64,000 nucleotides of DNA from Rhodococcus ruber (GTDB taxonomy: Bacteria; Actinomycetota; Actinomycetes; Mycobacteriales; Mycobacteriaceae), in the NCBI RefSeq assembly GCF_027270735.1, contig NZ_JAPWIJ010000001.1, positions 310,001 to 374,000 of the forward strand, read 5' to 3'. Under the pieces are notes generated by a model. The model was given only the letters and a program-made list of their open reading frames with translations, ran no database searches and was not told the origin of the DNA. Below are positions 42,279-52,255 of this stretch, in pieces. Both the position numbers and the translations under genes were made by a program. Position 1 is the stretch's first letter, and every line of letters starts with the position of its first letter.

Positions 42279-43249
42279 GTCCGGTCCGTTGTCGGGCGCG
42301 CTCTGACGTTGGGACGCTCCCGTGCTCTGGCCTGTTCGTAACGTGCACGCAGGTCCGACAGCACTCGTTCCGGATCGTCGCGTATGTCGCTCGGTAGGTG
42401 TGTCACCACGATGATGCCGGCGTTCTGCGCTCGCTCGCGTCTCTCCACAGTCGATCTGTGGGCCGCCGGTGACAGGTGGAACTCGAGCGAGTCGATCTCC
42501 CAGTCCAACGCAACGTCGTCGAGCCAGTTGTCGGCAATCAGGAGGATTCTTCCTTGCGCGTCGTAGACGGCCACGTTGTGTTGCATCGCCGGTAGTCCGC
42601 TGCGTCGATACAGCTTCTGGGCTTGGGCTTCGGCCACGGAGTGCGCGCCCGCAGCCAATTCCCGTAACACTCGACGGGGCATCGCAGTCCCTCGCGTGCT
42701 GCCGGCGTCGAGTTCCTTCATGATCGCGTCCACGGTGGCTGCTCCCCGCTGAACGACGCTTGCGATCAAAGCCATGCACTGCTCGGTATCCCTCATCCGC
42801 CGCACCGCATCGCACAAGCACCGAACAACCGGCGCGACGCGCAGCCCCGATTTGATCTCCGGGGTCGGCATCCGCCACGTGCGCTCCACCGCTGCGAAGC
42901 CCACGGACTTGCGATGCTGCGACTCGGGAATGAGTGCAAACGTCTCCTCGAACGACCCGGATGTGCCCAATCCATGCAACGCCAACCCCGCCCGACCGCT
43001 GATCACGGACTCGCGGCCACAGTAGATCGACACCGCGGTCGCTCGTTCCATCGACGTCAAGGACCGGTTCTTCAGAAACACCAGTCCGGGTAGCGCCCTG
43101 GACCAGATGCCGTCTGGCAGGGTGCGTCGAACAATGGTCTTCGACGCCACCCCGAGCTCGAGCAGATGCGCCGTCCGCACTAACCCACGATCCGACGCAG
43201 CCGCGATCACCTTCGCATCGATTCGTGCGCCGCCCCGCTTCATGCCCAT
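42260..43249 (-). CDS. AbiEi-like protein with PD-(D/E)xK-type C-terminus, no AbiEii partner
   Basis: A 329-residue protein. The N-terminal part (ASDRGLVRTAHLLELGVASK, TIVRRTLPDG, WSRALPGLV) is the winged-helix AbiEi antitoxin-like domain. The C-terminal part (residues about 240-300, DVALDWEIDSLEFH followed by ERRERAQNAGIIVV) resembles the Vsr/DUF559 nuclease fold with acidic residues in place. Such stand-alone proteins are common in mycolata and are often annotated as type IV antitoxins, yet no nucleotidyltransferase toxin is adjacent. The ATG at 43249 or 43243 is the start. Confidence 0.65.
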   Translation of the reverse strand: MGMKRGGARIDAKVIAAASDRGLVRTAHLLELGVASKTIVRRTLPDGIWSRALPGLVFLKNRSLTSMERATAVSIYCGRESVISGRAGLALHGLGTSGSFEETFALIPESQHRKSVGFAAVERTWRMPTPEIKSGLRVAPVVRCLCDAVRRMRDTEQCMALIASVVQRGAATVDAIMKELDAGSTRGTAMPRRVLRELAAGAHSVAEAQAQKLYRRSGLPAMQHNVAVYDAQGRILLIADNWLDDVALDWEIDSLEFHLSPAAHRSTVERRERAQNAGIIVVTHLPSDIRDDPERVLSDLRARYEQARARERPNVRARPTTDRTYRRSG

Positions 43250-43404
43250 GATGATGCGCTGCCCGCACGAGAGCAATCGCACACAAGGACGGTGAACGTT
43301 CTGGGCTGTGGATAACTCACACCCTGTGGACAAACGCCAGACCCGCCGATGCGTCACCGGGCGATTCTGAACCGCGATCGGCGTCCAGTCGGGATTCCGG
43401 GGGC

Positions 43405-43456
43405 CACTCGATGTGCCATTGACCGTCGAAAAGGCCACCGCCGGTCACATCGAGTG
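43405..43456 (-). repeat. Dispersed palindromic repeat, copy 6 (inverted)
   Basis: The only copy in reverse orientation: CACTCGATGTGCCATTGACC ... GGTCACATCGAGTG, with the centre TCGAAAAGGCCACC. The outer arms are perfect. It lies between the divergent AbiEi-like and lysX genes. Confidence 0.85.
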
Positions 43457-43546
43457 GGCGAGTGGGGTGGGAATGGTCGCCTGACTCGAGGCTGACGGGG
43501 ATACCGTCTACCTTGCATAAGTGCATTCTGACTTCGGGAGTGAGAT

Positions 43547-46500
43547 ATGACGGCGACAGCAGTTCCCTCGGAGCGGTCCGGGTCTTCGGTTCCCCGGTCA
43601 TTCTCGCCACCCGAGCGCGGTCGTTTGCGCGAGGTTCCGCACATCGCGGGACTGGTGCTCGGGGTGTTCGCGGCGGCGTTGTTTCTGTGGAGTCTGTCGC
43701 CGACTCTTCGCTACCTCATTCACGCACCTCGCGAATACGTCGACAGGTACTACTTCGATGCGCCGGATACGAGTTTGTCGTGGGCGCTCGTTGTCGGGCT
43801 ATTGGCGGCGGCGTTGGCGAGTCGCAAGCGAATTGCATGGTGGTTGCTGACCGTCTATCTGGTGTTGTTGGCGATCACCAATGTCGTCGAGGGTATCCAG
43901 GACAAGGACGTCAATTCGTGGATCGCGCTGGCGGTCCATGTGGTAGCGACAGGCTTGCTGATCGCGGCGCGCAAGGAGTTCTACACCCGTGTTCGTCGTG
44001 GTGCGGTGTGGAAGGCCCTCGGCGTACTCGTTCTCGGGGCGACCGTCGGGACCATCGTCGGGTGGGCGTTGGTGGCGTTGTTCCCCGGGTCTTTGCCGGA
44101 GGGTCAAACATTTCTGTGGGCCTTCAATCGCGTCACGGCGTTGGCGACCGTGGACAACGAGCAGTTCGACGGCAGGCCCAACGGCTTCGTCAACACGGCG
44201 TTGGGATTGTTCGGAGCATTGGCGCTGTTGGGGGCCGTGGTCACACTGTTCCGATCGCAGCGGTCCGGCAATGCGCTCACCGGTCGCGACGAGTCAGCGC
44301 TTCGTGGCCTGCTCGACAAGTGGGGTGCCGACGATTCCCTCGGCTACTTCGCGACGCGCCGCGACAAGGGTGTCATCTTCGCCACCAGCGGTAAGGCTGC
44401 GGTGACGTATCGCGTCGAGGTGGGAGTGTGCCTGGCCAGCGGTGACCCGATAGGTAATCCAGAGGCATGGCCGCATGCCATTTCGGAGTGGCTGGACCTG
44501 GCCGAGAAGTACGGCTGGACCCCAGCTGTCATGGGGGCCAGCGAGATCGGAGCTACCGCCTACAAGCGCGCCGGGCTCAGTGTCCTCGAACTCGGCGACG
44601 AAGCAATCCTGAAAACCAAGGATTTCAACCTCAATGGACGCGAGATGCGCCCCGTGCGTCAGGCGGTCAACCGGGCTCGCAAGGCGGGCGTCGTGGTCAC
44701 CGTGCGTCGTCATCGAGACATTTCGTCGGAGGAGATGTCGGAGATCATTGCCTGCGCGGATGCGTGGCGCGATACCGAGACCGAGCGGGGATTTTCGATG
44801 GCGTTGGGCCGGTTGGGTGATCCGCTCGACGGCGATTGTCTCCTGGTGCAGGCGGTTCAGAGCGAGAAGGTGGTGGGTGTTCTCTCCCTCGTGCCGTGGG
44901 GACGAACCGGCGCGTCGTTGGATCTGATGCGCCGCGATCCGGCGTCACCGAACGGCGTGATCGAACTGATGGTGACCGAATTGGCGACCGGTGCCGATCA
45001 TTTCGGTGTCAGCAAGATTTCGCTGAACTTTGCAGTGTTCCGCGCGGCATTCGAGGAGGGCAGCCGAATCGGTGCCGGTCCGGTACTGCGGATCTGGCGC
45101 AGCATGCTGGTCTTCTTCTCTCGGTGGTGGCAGCTCGAGGCGCTGTATCGGTCGAACGTGAAGTATCTACCGGAGTGGGAGCCGCGCTACCTGTGCTTCG
45201 CCGACAATCGAGTGCTGCCCAAGGTCGGCATTGCGTCGGCCATCGCCGAGGGCTTCCTCACGCTGCCGACTTTCCGGCGCGCATCGAAGCACACCGGGTC
45301 GCATGTCGCGGTTCCCGCCGCTCTTGCCGACGCCGAGGACATCCATCCCGACGGCAGCGGACCGCACACTCTCACAGACGAACCCGTGCCCGGCCGCAAA
45401 CGTCCGGACCAGGTGCGCGTCCGCATGTCAAAGCTCGAACGACTCGAAAGCGAGGGCACCGAGGGCTATCCCGTTGCATATCCCCCGACTCATACGGTCG
45501 AAGCAGCAGTGGCGTCGCCGCAGGGTACAACTGTGCGGATCGCGGGCCGAATACTGCGTATCCGCGACTACGGCAGCGTGTCCTTCGCCGTCATCCGAGA
45601 TTGGTCGTCCGATATCCAGGTGCTGTTCGACCGCGAACGCGTCGGCGACAGAATCGAACAATTCGATGCCGACTTCGACCTGGGTGACCTCATCGAGGTC
45701 AGCGGAACCATCGGGTACAGCAGGCGTGGTGAGCTGTCGCTGCTGGCCACCGAGTGGCGGATGAACGCCAAATGCCTACATCCCTTGCCCGACAAGTACC
45801 GCGGTCTGACCGATCCGGAAGCTCGGGTGCGGCAACGCTACGTCGATCTGGCGATCAATCGCGATGCCCGGTCCCTACTCATCGCACGGTCCAATGTTGT
45901 GAAATCCCTGCGTGATTCGTTGGGAGAGGCCGGATTCATGGAAGTCGAGACCCCGATACTGCAGCAGGTGCACGGCGGTGCGAACGCCGCGCCGTTCGTC
46001 ACTCATATCAACGCCTACAACCTGGATCTGTTTCTGCGCATCGCCCCGGAGCTCTATCTCAAGCGCCTCTGCGTGGGCGGTATGGAGAAGGTGTTCGAGA
46101 TCGGCCGAGTGTTCCGCAACGAGGGCGCGGATTTCAAGCACAACCCCGAGTTCACGATCCTCGAAGCCTACGAGGCGCACAGTGACTACGAACGCGCAAT
46201 GGTGTTGTGCCGCCAGCTTATTCAGCGTGCGGCCGTCGCAGCGCATGGTCGCGAGATCGTCCTGCGTCCCGACGGTCCGGACGGAGAGATGATCGAGATC
46301 GACATCTCCGGCGAGTGGCCCGTCAAGACGCTGCACGGTGCCGTCGCCGAGAAGCTGGGGGTACCTGTCGATCCGGCGACTCCACTGGAGGAGCTGCAGC
46401 GACTGTGCGACGAGAACGCCATCCCGTACGAGAAGTCCTGGGATGCAGGGGCTCTCGCGCAGGGTATGTACGAGCATCTCGTCGAGGACTATACGGAGTT

Positions 46501-46858
46501 CCCCACGTTCTACAAGGACTTTCCGACGTCGATGTCGCCGTTGACGAGGCCGCATCGGAGCATTCCGGGCGTCGCGGAGAAGTGGGATCTCGTCGCGTGG
46601 GGCGTGGAGCTGGGTACCGCGTACAGCGAGCTGACCGACCCTGTCGATCAGCGGCAGCGACTCACCGAACAGTCTCTGTTGGCGGCCGGGGGCGACGAGG
46701 AGGCAATGAGCTTGGACGAGGATTTCCTGCAGGCGCTCGAGCACGGGATGCCGCCGACCGGTGGTCTCGGCATGGGCGTCGACCGGGTCGTCATGTTGAT
46801 CACCGGAGGCAGCATCCGTGAAACGTTGGCTTTCCCGTTGGCCAAGCCACGTCAGTGA
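43547..46858 (+). CDS. lysX: Bifunctional lysylphosphatidylglycerol synthetase / lysyl-tRNA synthetase
   Basis: A 1103-residue fusion. Residues ~30-230 form about six membrane helices, ~255-590 are the MprF-type DUF2156 transferase, ~660-755 the OB-fold tRNA-binding domain and ~780-1100 a class II lysyl-tRNA synthetase core (motif 2 [14 protein letters not shown], motif 3 [10 protein letters not shown]). It charges tRNA with lysine and transfers lysine to phosphatidylglycerol, lowering surface charge and resistance to cationic peptides, as in M. tuberculosis LysX. Length is close to the mycobacterial protein. Confidence 0.95.
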   Translation: MTATAVPSERSGSSVPRSFSPPERGRLREVPHIAGLVLGVFAAALFLWSLSPTLRYLIHAPREYVDRYYFDAPDTSLSWALVVGLLAAALASRKRIAWWLLTVYLVLLAITNVVEGIQDKDVNSWIALAVHVVATGLLIAARKEFYTRVRRGAVWKALGVLVLGATVGTIVGWALVALFPGSLPEGQTFLWAFNRVTALATVDNEQFDGRPNGFVNTALGLFGALALLGAVVTLFRSQRSGNALTGRDESALRGLLDKWGADDSLGYFATRRDKGVIFATSGKAAVTYRVEVGVCLASGDPIGNPEAWPHAISEWLDLAEKYGWTPAVMGASEIGATAYKRAGLSVLELGDEAILKTKDFNLNGREMRPVRQAVNRARKAGVVVTVRRHRDISSEEMSEIIACADAWRDTETERGFSMALGRLGDPLDGDCLLVQAVQSEKVVGVLSLVPWGRTGASLDLMRRDPASPNGVIELMVTELATGADHFGVSKISLNFAVFRAAFEEGSRIGAGPVLRIWRSMLVFFSRWWQLEALYRSNVKYLPEWEPRYLCFADNRVLPKVGIASAIAEGFLTLPTFRRASKHTGSHVAVPAALADAEDIHPDGSGPHTLTDEPVPGRKRPDQVRVRMSKLERLESEGTEGYPVAYPPTHTVEAAVASPQGTTVRIAGRILRIRDYGSVSFAVIRDWSSDIQVLFDRERVGDRIEQFDADFDLGDLIEVSGTIGYSRRGELSLLATEWRMNAKCLHPLPDKYRGLTDPEARVRQRYVDLAINRDARSLLIARSNVVKSLRDSLGEAGFMEVETPILQQVHGGANAAPFVTHINAYNLDLFLRIAPELYLKRLCVGGMEKVFEIGRVFRNEGADFKHNPEFTILEAYEAHSDYERAMVLCRQLIQRAAVAAHGREIVLRPDGPDGEMIEIDISGEWPVKTLHGAVAEKLGVPVDPATPLEELQRLCDENAIPYEKSWDAGALAQGMYEHLVEDYTEFPTFYKDFPTSMSPLTRPHRSIPGVAEKWDLVAWGVELGTAYSELTDPVDQRQRLTEQSLLAAGGDEEAMSLDEDFLQALEHGMPPTGGLGMGVDRVVMLITGGSIRETLAFPLAKPRQ

Positions 46859-46966
46859 CGCCGGCGTTCACCGGTCCGACTGGACTGAACGACGCAAAAC
46901 AGGGAATATGATTGTAAACAGTGGCGAAAACCGGAAACGCGTCACCGCTATCGCCCTGGAGAAGAC

Positions 46967-47863
46967 ATGGACCGTGGAGACAGAACCGAGCCCAGTGCGT
47001 TGTTTCCCGTGAAACATCCGCCGGGACAGTTCGTCGAGGTCGACGGCCAACGCCTCCACGTACTCGTGCGCGGCTCCGGCCCCACGGTGGTCCTGTGCGG
47101 CGGTCTCGGCAGCAACTGGTTCGACTGGCAGGACACCGTCGAAATTTTGGGCCACAAGCACCACGTCGTGGTCATCGACCGTCCCGGCTTCGGACTCAGT
47201 GATCCGCTTCCCGCCGGTGCCACCCCCACCGTGCGTGGCGAAGCAGACAGGATCGTCGGCGTCCTCGATGCACTCGGAGTCACCGAGCCGACCGTCGTCG
47301 CAGGTCATTCGATTGCCGGCTTCTACGCCGAAGCTGTCGCCCGGCTGTACCCGTCGCGCATCCGAGGGGTTCTACTCCTCGATTCCAGCGCCGAATCCGA
47401 CCCTCGGCGCATCATCCCAGCCGCCGTACGCGTCGAGGCCGCTCACGTGATCGCAACGGTGCTCAGTCGAACCGGCCTGCAGAAACTGTTCGGCCCCCGC
47501 GTCCGACGCGTCCTCAACCAGGCAACCCCGCCCGACGGCATACCGCAGGAAACGTTCGACTGGGTGGACGACATCTACCGTCGACCCACATATCTCGCCG
47601 CCGCGTTGACCGAAGACGTCGTGTATCCGGATCTCGCTGTCGAACTGAACCGCATTCGTAAGAGGTTCCGACTCGACGTGCCCGTCGTCGTGGCGGCCGC
47701 ACATACGGGACGACCGTCGCCGTGGGGCAAAAGATGGGTTGGAACGCAGCGGAAACTCGCTGCCTACCTGCAGGCCGATTTCACAGTGCTCATCCCCGCC
47801 CATCACCACGCAATGATCGACAAACCCGCCGAGGTCGCAGCCCTCATCGCCGAACTGGTGTGA
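46967..47863 (+). CDS. Alpha/beta hydrolase
   Basis: A 298-residue hydrolase fold. The nucleophile elbow is GHSIAG, the oxyanion region is CGGLGSNWFDW, and the likely acid and histidine are in the C-terminal part (HHHAMIDKPAEVA). Substrate unknown. It starts 108 bases after lysX on the same strand. Confidence 0.83.
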   Translation: MDRGDRTEPSALFPVKHPPGQFVEVDGQRLHVLVRGSGPTVVLCGGLGSNWFDWQDTVEILGHKHHVVVIDRPGFGLSDPLPAGATPTVRGEADRIVGVLDALGVTEPTVVAGHSIAGFYAEAVARLYPSRIRGVLLLDSSAESDPRRIIPAAVRVEAAHVIATVLSRTGLQKLFGPRVRRVLNQATPPDGIPQETFDWVDDIYRRPTYLAAALTEDVVYPDLAVELNRIRKRFRLDVPVVVAAAHTGRPSPWGKRWVGTQRKLAAYLQADFTVLIPAHHHAMIDKPAEVAALIAELV

Positions 47864-47963
47864 ACCGCTCGACGCGACGCACGTAACGTGTGTCACCGAG
47901 CCCGCAGCCCAAGACCCGAGCCGAAGCTCGGCGATGGCGCGGTAGCACGAGAGGAAATTGAAG

Positions 47964-48968
47964 ATGGGTGCGATCAGCACGACGCAGGGACGACAGTCGA
48001 AACTACTCGGACTAGGCGTTCACCGCCCCGAGCGAGTCGTGACCAACGACGAGATCTGCGAATTCATCGACTCGAGCGACGAGTGGATCCAGACGCGCTC
48101 GGGAATCAAGAACCGGCGCTTCGCCGATCCCAAGGAAAACGTCGTGGAGATGTCCATCGCGGCAGGCCGCAAGGCCCTCGAGGCCAGCGGAATCACGGCC
48201 GACCAAGTCGACACCGTCATCGTCGCCACCTCGACGCATCTCGAACTGACCCCCCAGGCAGCTGCGAAAGTAGCGCACGGACTCGGCACCAAGGGGCCCG
48301 CCGCATTCGACATCTGCGCCGGCTGCGCAGGATTCTGCTACTCCCTCGCCGTCGCATCGGACCTGGTCAAGGCCGGAACCTCCAAGTACGTCCTCGTCAT
48401 CGGTGCAGAACAGCTCAGCGTCACCACCGACCCCTACGACCGCACCACGCGATTCATATTCGCCGACGGCGCCGGTGCCGTGGTGGTCGGACAGAGCGAT
48501 GAAACCGAGATCGGGCCCGCCGTCTGGGGCTCGGACGGCTCACAGTCCGACGCCATCGTCCAGACAACCGACTGGTACGACTACATCACCGAGGAAGGCC
48601 TCGAGCGACCCTGGATCAGGATGAACGGCATCTCCGTCTTCCGCTGGGCCGCATTCGAGATGGGCAAAGCCGCGCAGCGGGTCCTGGACGTCGCCGGCAT
48701 CAAAACCGACGAACTGCATGCCTTCATCCCCCACCAGGCCAACAGCCGCATCACCGAACTGCTGGCCAAGAGCCTGAACCTCGCCGACGGCACCCCGGTC
48801 GCCAACGACATCGCCGAAACCGGCAACACCTCGGCAGCCTCGATCCCCCTGGCCATGGAAGAACTCCTGCGCACCGGCAAAGCAAAAGCCGGAGATACCG
48901 CACTTCTGCTCGCTTTCGGTGCGGGACTCTCCTACGCCGGACAGGTAGTCAAACTCCCCAACCTGTAG
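47964..48968 (+). CDS. 3-oxoacyl-ACP synthase III family protein (FabH-like)
   Basis: A 334-residue thiolase-fold condensing enzyme. The catalytic cysteine is Cys121 in FDICAGCAGFCYSL, the histidine is in FIPHQANSRI and the asparagine in ETGNTSAASIP; GxGA-like GAGLSYAG closes the fold. It condenses an acyl-CoA with malonyl-ACP to start fatty or mycolic acid synthesis, or makes a secondary metabolite; there is no other fatty acid gene nearby. The ATG at 47964 has GAGGAAA at the right spacing; the TTG at 47958 does not. Confidence 0.88.
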   Translation: MGAISTTQGRQSKLLGLGVHRPERVVTNDEICEFIDSSDEWIQTRSGIKNRRFADPKENVVEMSIAAGRKALEASGITADQVDTVIVATSTHLELTPQAAAKVAHGLGTKGPAAFDICAGCAGFCYSLAVASDLVKAGTSKYVLVIGAEQLSVTTDPYDRTTRFIFADGAGAVVVGQSDETEIGPAVWGSDGSQSDAIVQTTDWYDYITEEGLERPWIRMNGISVFRWAAFEMGKAAQRVLDVAGIKTDELHAFIPHQANSRITELLAKSLNLADGTPVANDIAETGNTSAASIPLAMEELLRTGKAKAGDTALLLAFGAGLSYAGQVVKLPNL

Positions 48969-49024
48969 TCGACGTCTTCACCCTCGACTTCACCCGATTC
49001 CCGACCGCGCCCGGATCCCCAGTG

Positions 49025-49076
49025 CACTCGATGTGACATTCAGTGGCCTTTTCGGCAGTCAATGGCACATCGAGTG
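49025..49076 (+). repeat. Dispersed palindromic repeat, copy 7
   Basis: The arms CACTCGATGTG/CACATCGAGTG are perfect; the centre is AGTGGCCTTTTCGGCAGTC. It lies between the FabH-like gene and the PPOX remnant, both on the plus strand. Confidence 0.85.
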
Positions 49077-49139
49077 GACTTCGGGGGCGGTGTGGGCGGA
49101 AGCAGGACCGGAGCGGGGGTCGAGTCGTATGGTTGCTGT

Positions 49140-49530
49140 ATGCCGAAGCCCCCGTTGCCCGATGCTGCTGTGGAATTGTTGAAGAAGCCGAATCCCGCTG
49201 TCATGGCTGTGGTTCGTGCCGATGGAACGCCGATCACCGCACCCACCTGGTATTTGTGGGAGGACGGAAAGATTGTGCTCAATTTCGACGCGTCTCGAGC
49301 ACATCAAGGCAAATCCGAAGGTCTCGATTTCGGTGTTGGACGAGGCCAGTTGGTACACACACGTGACGGTGCACGGCTCGATCGAGTTGCAGGACGACCC
49401 GAATCTGGTGGATATCGATCGCATTTCGACGCATTACACCGGGAACCCGTATCCGGTTCGGGATCAGCCTCGGGTGACCGGTTACGTGACCGTCGACGCG
49501 TATGTGGGCTGGGGCAAACTCGGGACGTAG
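49140..49530 (+). pseudogene. Frameshifted PPOX-class F420-dependent oxidoreductase
   Basis: The 5' part (MPKPPLPDAAVELLKKPNPA, TWYLWEDGKIVLNFDASR) and the 3' part (EHIKANPKVSISVLDEASWY ... HYTGNPYPVRDQPRV) belong to one PPOX protein but are in different frames. The break is near 49292-49300, where a few bases between two TCTCGA/CTCGAG-like motifs seem lost. In the starting frame translation would run on into the DUF4190 gene without a stop. A sequencing error should be excluded. Confidence 0.75.
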
Positions 49531-49580
49531 ACACTGCGTGCGCGCTTGCGGCGACGGTGTCGAAGTGTCAAACTCCCGCA

Positions 49581-50042
49581 ATGGTGAATCCGCAGGGCGA
49601 GGGCAGCGATCCGTTCGACGCATCCAACAAGGATCAGCCGTACCCGGGCCAGCAGCAGTACCCGCCGTACCAGAACCCTCAATACCAAAATCCTCAATAC
49701 CAAAATCCCCAGTACCAAAACGCGCCGTACCCCAATCCGCAGTACGGGAATGCACCGTATGCCGGAGGGGGATATCAGACGCCCGCACCCACCAATACGC
49801 TGGCGATCGTCTCGCTCGTGCTGGCGATTCTGGGTCTGACGTTTCTGCCGCTGATTGCGTCGGTGTGCGCTGTGGTTTGCGGCCACCTGTCGCGTGGTCA
49901 GATCAAGCGCACCGGCGAGGGCGGATCCGGGTTCGCTACGGCAGGCCTGGTAGTCGGGTATGTATCGATCGCGCTGTTCGTCATCGTCGTCGGAGCGATC
50001 ATCATTTTTGCCGTCGCTGCCGCGAATACGTCAACCTACTGA
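49581..50042 (+). CDS. DUF4190 membrane protein with Pro/Tyr/Gln/Asn-rich N-terminus
   Basis: A 153-residue protein with a low-complexity cytoplasmic or surface segment of PQYQN repeats (residues about 28-55) and two membrane helices (about 76-100 and 118-145) of the DUF4190 type (VSLVLAILGLTFLPLIASVC). The tract QIKRTGEGGSGFATAGLVVG is typical of the family. Function unknown. It is convergent with the YnfM-like gene, and the last 12 bases overlap. Confidence 0.8.
   Translation: MVNPQGEGSDPFDASNKDQPYPGQQQYPPYQNPQYQNPQYQNPQYQNAPYPNPQYGNAPYAGGGYQTPAPTNTLAIVSLVLAILGLTFLPLIASVCAVVCGHLSRGQIKRTGEGGSGFATAGLVVGYVSIALFVIVVGAIIIFAVAAANTSTY
49668..49727. repeat. 15-bp tandem repeat coding for YQNPQ
   Basis: Four 15-base units (TACCAAAATCCTCAA-like) in tandem inside the DUF4190 gene encode YQNPQ. 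The units stay in frame, so copy-number change would lengthen or shorten the protein tail without breaking it. Confidence 0.7.
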
Positions 50043-51257
50043 GACCGGCCGCGCCAGCCGACCGCCCAGGCACGCAGCCCAGATTCCTGCAACGACGGCC
50101 AACGCAATGACGAACAGCGCCAACGCGTTCCATCCCAGGGACTGGAAGACCACGCCGCCGAGCCAGCCGACGATGGACGATCCACCGTAGTAGAAGAGGT
50201 TGTACAGCGAGGTCGCCTGAGCCCGTCCGTGCACTGCGCGTTGCCCGGTCCATCCCGACGCGATGGCATGGGCGGCGAAGAAGCCCATGGTCAGGATCAC
50301 CAGGCCGATCAGGATCACGGCAAGGTTCGATGCCATCGTCAACGCCACTCCGACGATCATCGTCGCGGTGGCTCCGGCGAGAACTGCTGATCGTCCGTGC
50401 TTCGTCGCCAGCTTTCCGCCCACTCGCGAGGAGACGGTACCGCTCAGATACGCCACGAAGATCAGGCTGATGAGCGATTGCGGTAGCCCGAAAGGCACGG
50501 CCTCGAGACGGAATCCGAGGAAATTGTAGATCGCGACGAACCCGCCCATCAACAGGAAGCCCTGGCCGTACAGCGCCAACATTCCCGGCTCGCGCAGGTT
50601 CACCCACAGCCGACCCGGCAGGTCGCGGATTTCGCTGTGTGCCAGTGTCGTTCGCGGTTTCGGGGCCAGCGACACGAACAACGCGGCGGCCAGCGCAGCG
50701 ATCAACGAGACGGTCAGCGTGCCGATGCGCCAGTTGGTGTATTCCGCAACGGGTCCGGCGACGATGCGGCCCAGCAATCCGCCCAGTGTCGTTCCCGAAA
50801 CATAGGTGGCGGCGGCCAGTGCGGTGTGACTGCGATGCACTTCCTCACTGAGGTACGCGATCGCAATCGCCGGAAGTCCGCCCAATGCAGCACCTTCGAA
50901 GAATCGAACGAGCAGCAACACCTCGAGCGAGGGCGACAGCGGAACCAGCAGACCCAGCGTCGTCGCAACGAGGATCGAGGCCGTCATCGCCCGTACTCGG
51001 CCGACGCGATCGGCGGCCACGGACCAGGGAATCACCGACACTGCCACCCCGACCGTCGCGAGACCGACGGCCAGCGACGACTGCGAGGGCGTGATGTCGA
51101 GGTTCGCCGCGATCAACGGCAGAATTCCCTGCACCGAATACAGCTGAGCGAAGGTCGCGACTCCGGCGAACAGCAATGCCAGCACCAACCGTCGGTACTC
51201 GCGCGATCCCCTGGGGTGTCCCTCCCATTCGAGGACGTCGGTACGCGTCGTAGTCAT
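50031..51257 (-). CDS. MFS transporter, YnfM-like
   Basis: A 408-residue, 12-TM major facilitator: ATFAQLYSVQGILPLIAANL, AADRVGRVRAMTASILVATT, and in the second half GFFAAHAIASGWTGQRAVHG. This is the YnfM/arabinose-efflux subgroup, usually multidrug or metabolite exporters. The ATG at 51257 was chosen over the upstream GTG. Divergent from a LysR gene, the usual arrangement for this family. Confidence 0.87.
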   Translation of the reverse strand: MTTTRTDVLEWEGHPRGSREYRRLVLALLFAGVATFAQLYSVQGILPLIAANLDITPSQSSLAVGLATVGVAVSVIPWSVAADRVGRVRAMTASILVATTLGLLVPLSPSLEVLLLVRFFEGAALGGLPAIAIAYLSEEVHRSHTALAAATYVSGTTLGGLLGRIVAGPVAEYTNWRIGTLTVSLIAALAAALFVSLAPKPRTTLAHSEIRDLPGRLWVNLREPGMLALYGQGFLLMGGFVAIYNFLGFRLEAVPFGLPQSLISLIFVAYLSGTVSSRVGGKLATKHGRSAVLAGATATMIVGVALTMASNLAVILIGLVILTMGFFAAHAIASGWTGQRAVHGRAQATSLYNLFYYGGSSIVGWLGGVVFQSLGWNALALFVIALAVVAGIWAACLGGRLARPVSVG

Positions 51258-51339
51258 ACCGATCACGTTAGAAGTGCTCACTACATTCGTCCAATGCATG
51301 AGACGCGTCCAACCGATACGGCAGAGCTATGCTTCGACA

Positions 51340-52251
51340 ATGCGGCGCGAAACGATCGAGCTGTTGCCCCTGCTACCGACGCTCGTCGCGGTAGCCGACA
51401 CCGAGCACATCACCGACGCCGCCCACGTTCTCGGCGTTCCACAACCCACCGTCAGCCGCCAGGTCGCTCGCGCGTCGGCAATCCTCGGCGTCGACATCGT
51501 GGAACGACGCGGCCGCGGCATCGTGCTCACCAGCGCCGGACGCGTGTTGATCCCGTATCTCCAGCGAGCGTTGAGCGACCTCGACGCCGGCATCGACGCG
51601 ATGACCGAGCACGACGCCCGAGCCAGGGGCCGCATCGCCGTGGCGTTCCAGAACACTCTGGGCGAGGACGTCGTGCCCGCACTGATCCGTCAGTTCCGCG
51701 TCGACCACCCAGCCGTCACGTTCGATCTGGACCAGGGCGCACGCGCACGCTGCCTCGAACGACTCGCCGATGGGGTATCGGACCTGGCGTTCGTATCCCT
51801 CAGCGCCGAGCACACCGACGCCAACTCGTTCCAGCTCTACGACGAGCGGCTGATGCTTGTCGTGCCCTCCGATCACCGCTTTGCATCGAGAAGAACCGTC
51901 GATCTCGCCGACACCGCCGACGAGAACTACATCGCGATGCGCCACGGCTTCGGAATGCGCTCGATCTGCGACGAGTTGTGGGCCGACGCCGGCTTCAGCC
52001 CGCGCATCGCATTCGAGGGCCAGGACACCCACACTGTGCGCGGACTGGTCGGTGCCGGTCTCGGGATAGCCATCCTGCCGCGGATCCGTGCGCACAGCAG
52101 TGAGGGCGGAACCGTCGACATCGGCCTCACCCAACCCGCGGCACGCAGGCGCATCGGCATGGTGTGGAATCCCACCACCGACCTTCCGCGCCAGGTGGCC
52201 AGCTTTCGGTCGATGGTGCAACGCAGCGGTCGAACACTCGTGATTAGGTGA
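51340..52251 (+). CDS. LysR-family regulator, divergent from the YnfM-like gene
   Basis: A 303-residue LysR protein: HITDAAHVLGVPQPTVSRQV is the HTH, followed by a typical effector domain (RIAVAFQNTLGEDVVPALI; GLVGAGLGIAILPRI). The ATG at 51340 was chosen; upstream in-frame codons are less likely. It probably controls the divergent exporter from the 82-base intergenic region. A phosphatase gene follows four bases after its stop. Confidence 0.86.
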   Translation: MRRETIELLPLLPTLVAVADTEHITDAAHVLGVPQPTVSRQVARASAILGVDIVERRGRGIVLTSAGRVLIPYLQRALSDLDAGIDAMTEHDARARGRIAVAFQNTLGEDVVPALIRQFRVDHPAVTFDLDQGARARCLERLADGVSDLAFVSLSAEHTDANSFQLYDERLMLVVPSDHRFASRRTVDLADTADENYIAMRHGFGMRSICDELWADAGFSPRIAFEGQDTHTVRGLVGAGLGIAILPRIRAHSSEGGTVDIGLTQPAARRRIGMVWNPTTDLPRQVASFRSMVQRSGRTLVIR

Positions 52252-52255
52252 GTCG

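Noticed and set aside
27394-49076. Palindromic repeats as ends of an insertion sequence
   Set aside because: No transposase lies between copies and the intervening genes are ordinary chromosomal genes; each copy is a complete short element.
49668-49727. Possible CRISPR-like array
   Set aside because: The 15-bp units are in tandem without spacers and are an in-frame coding repeat.
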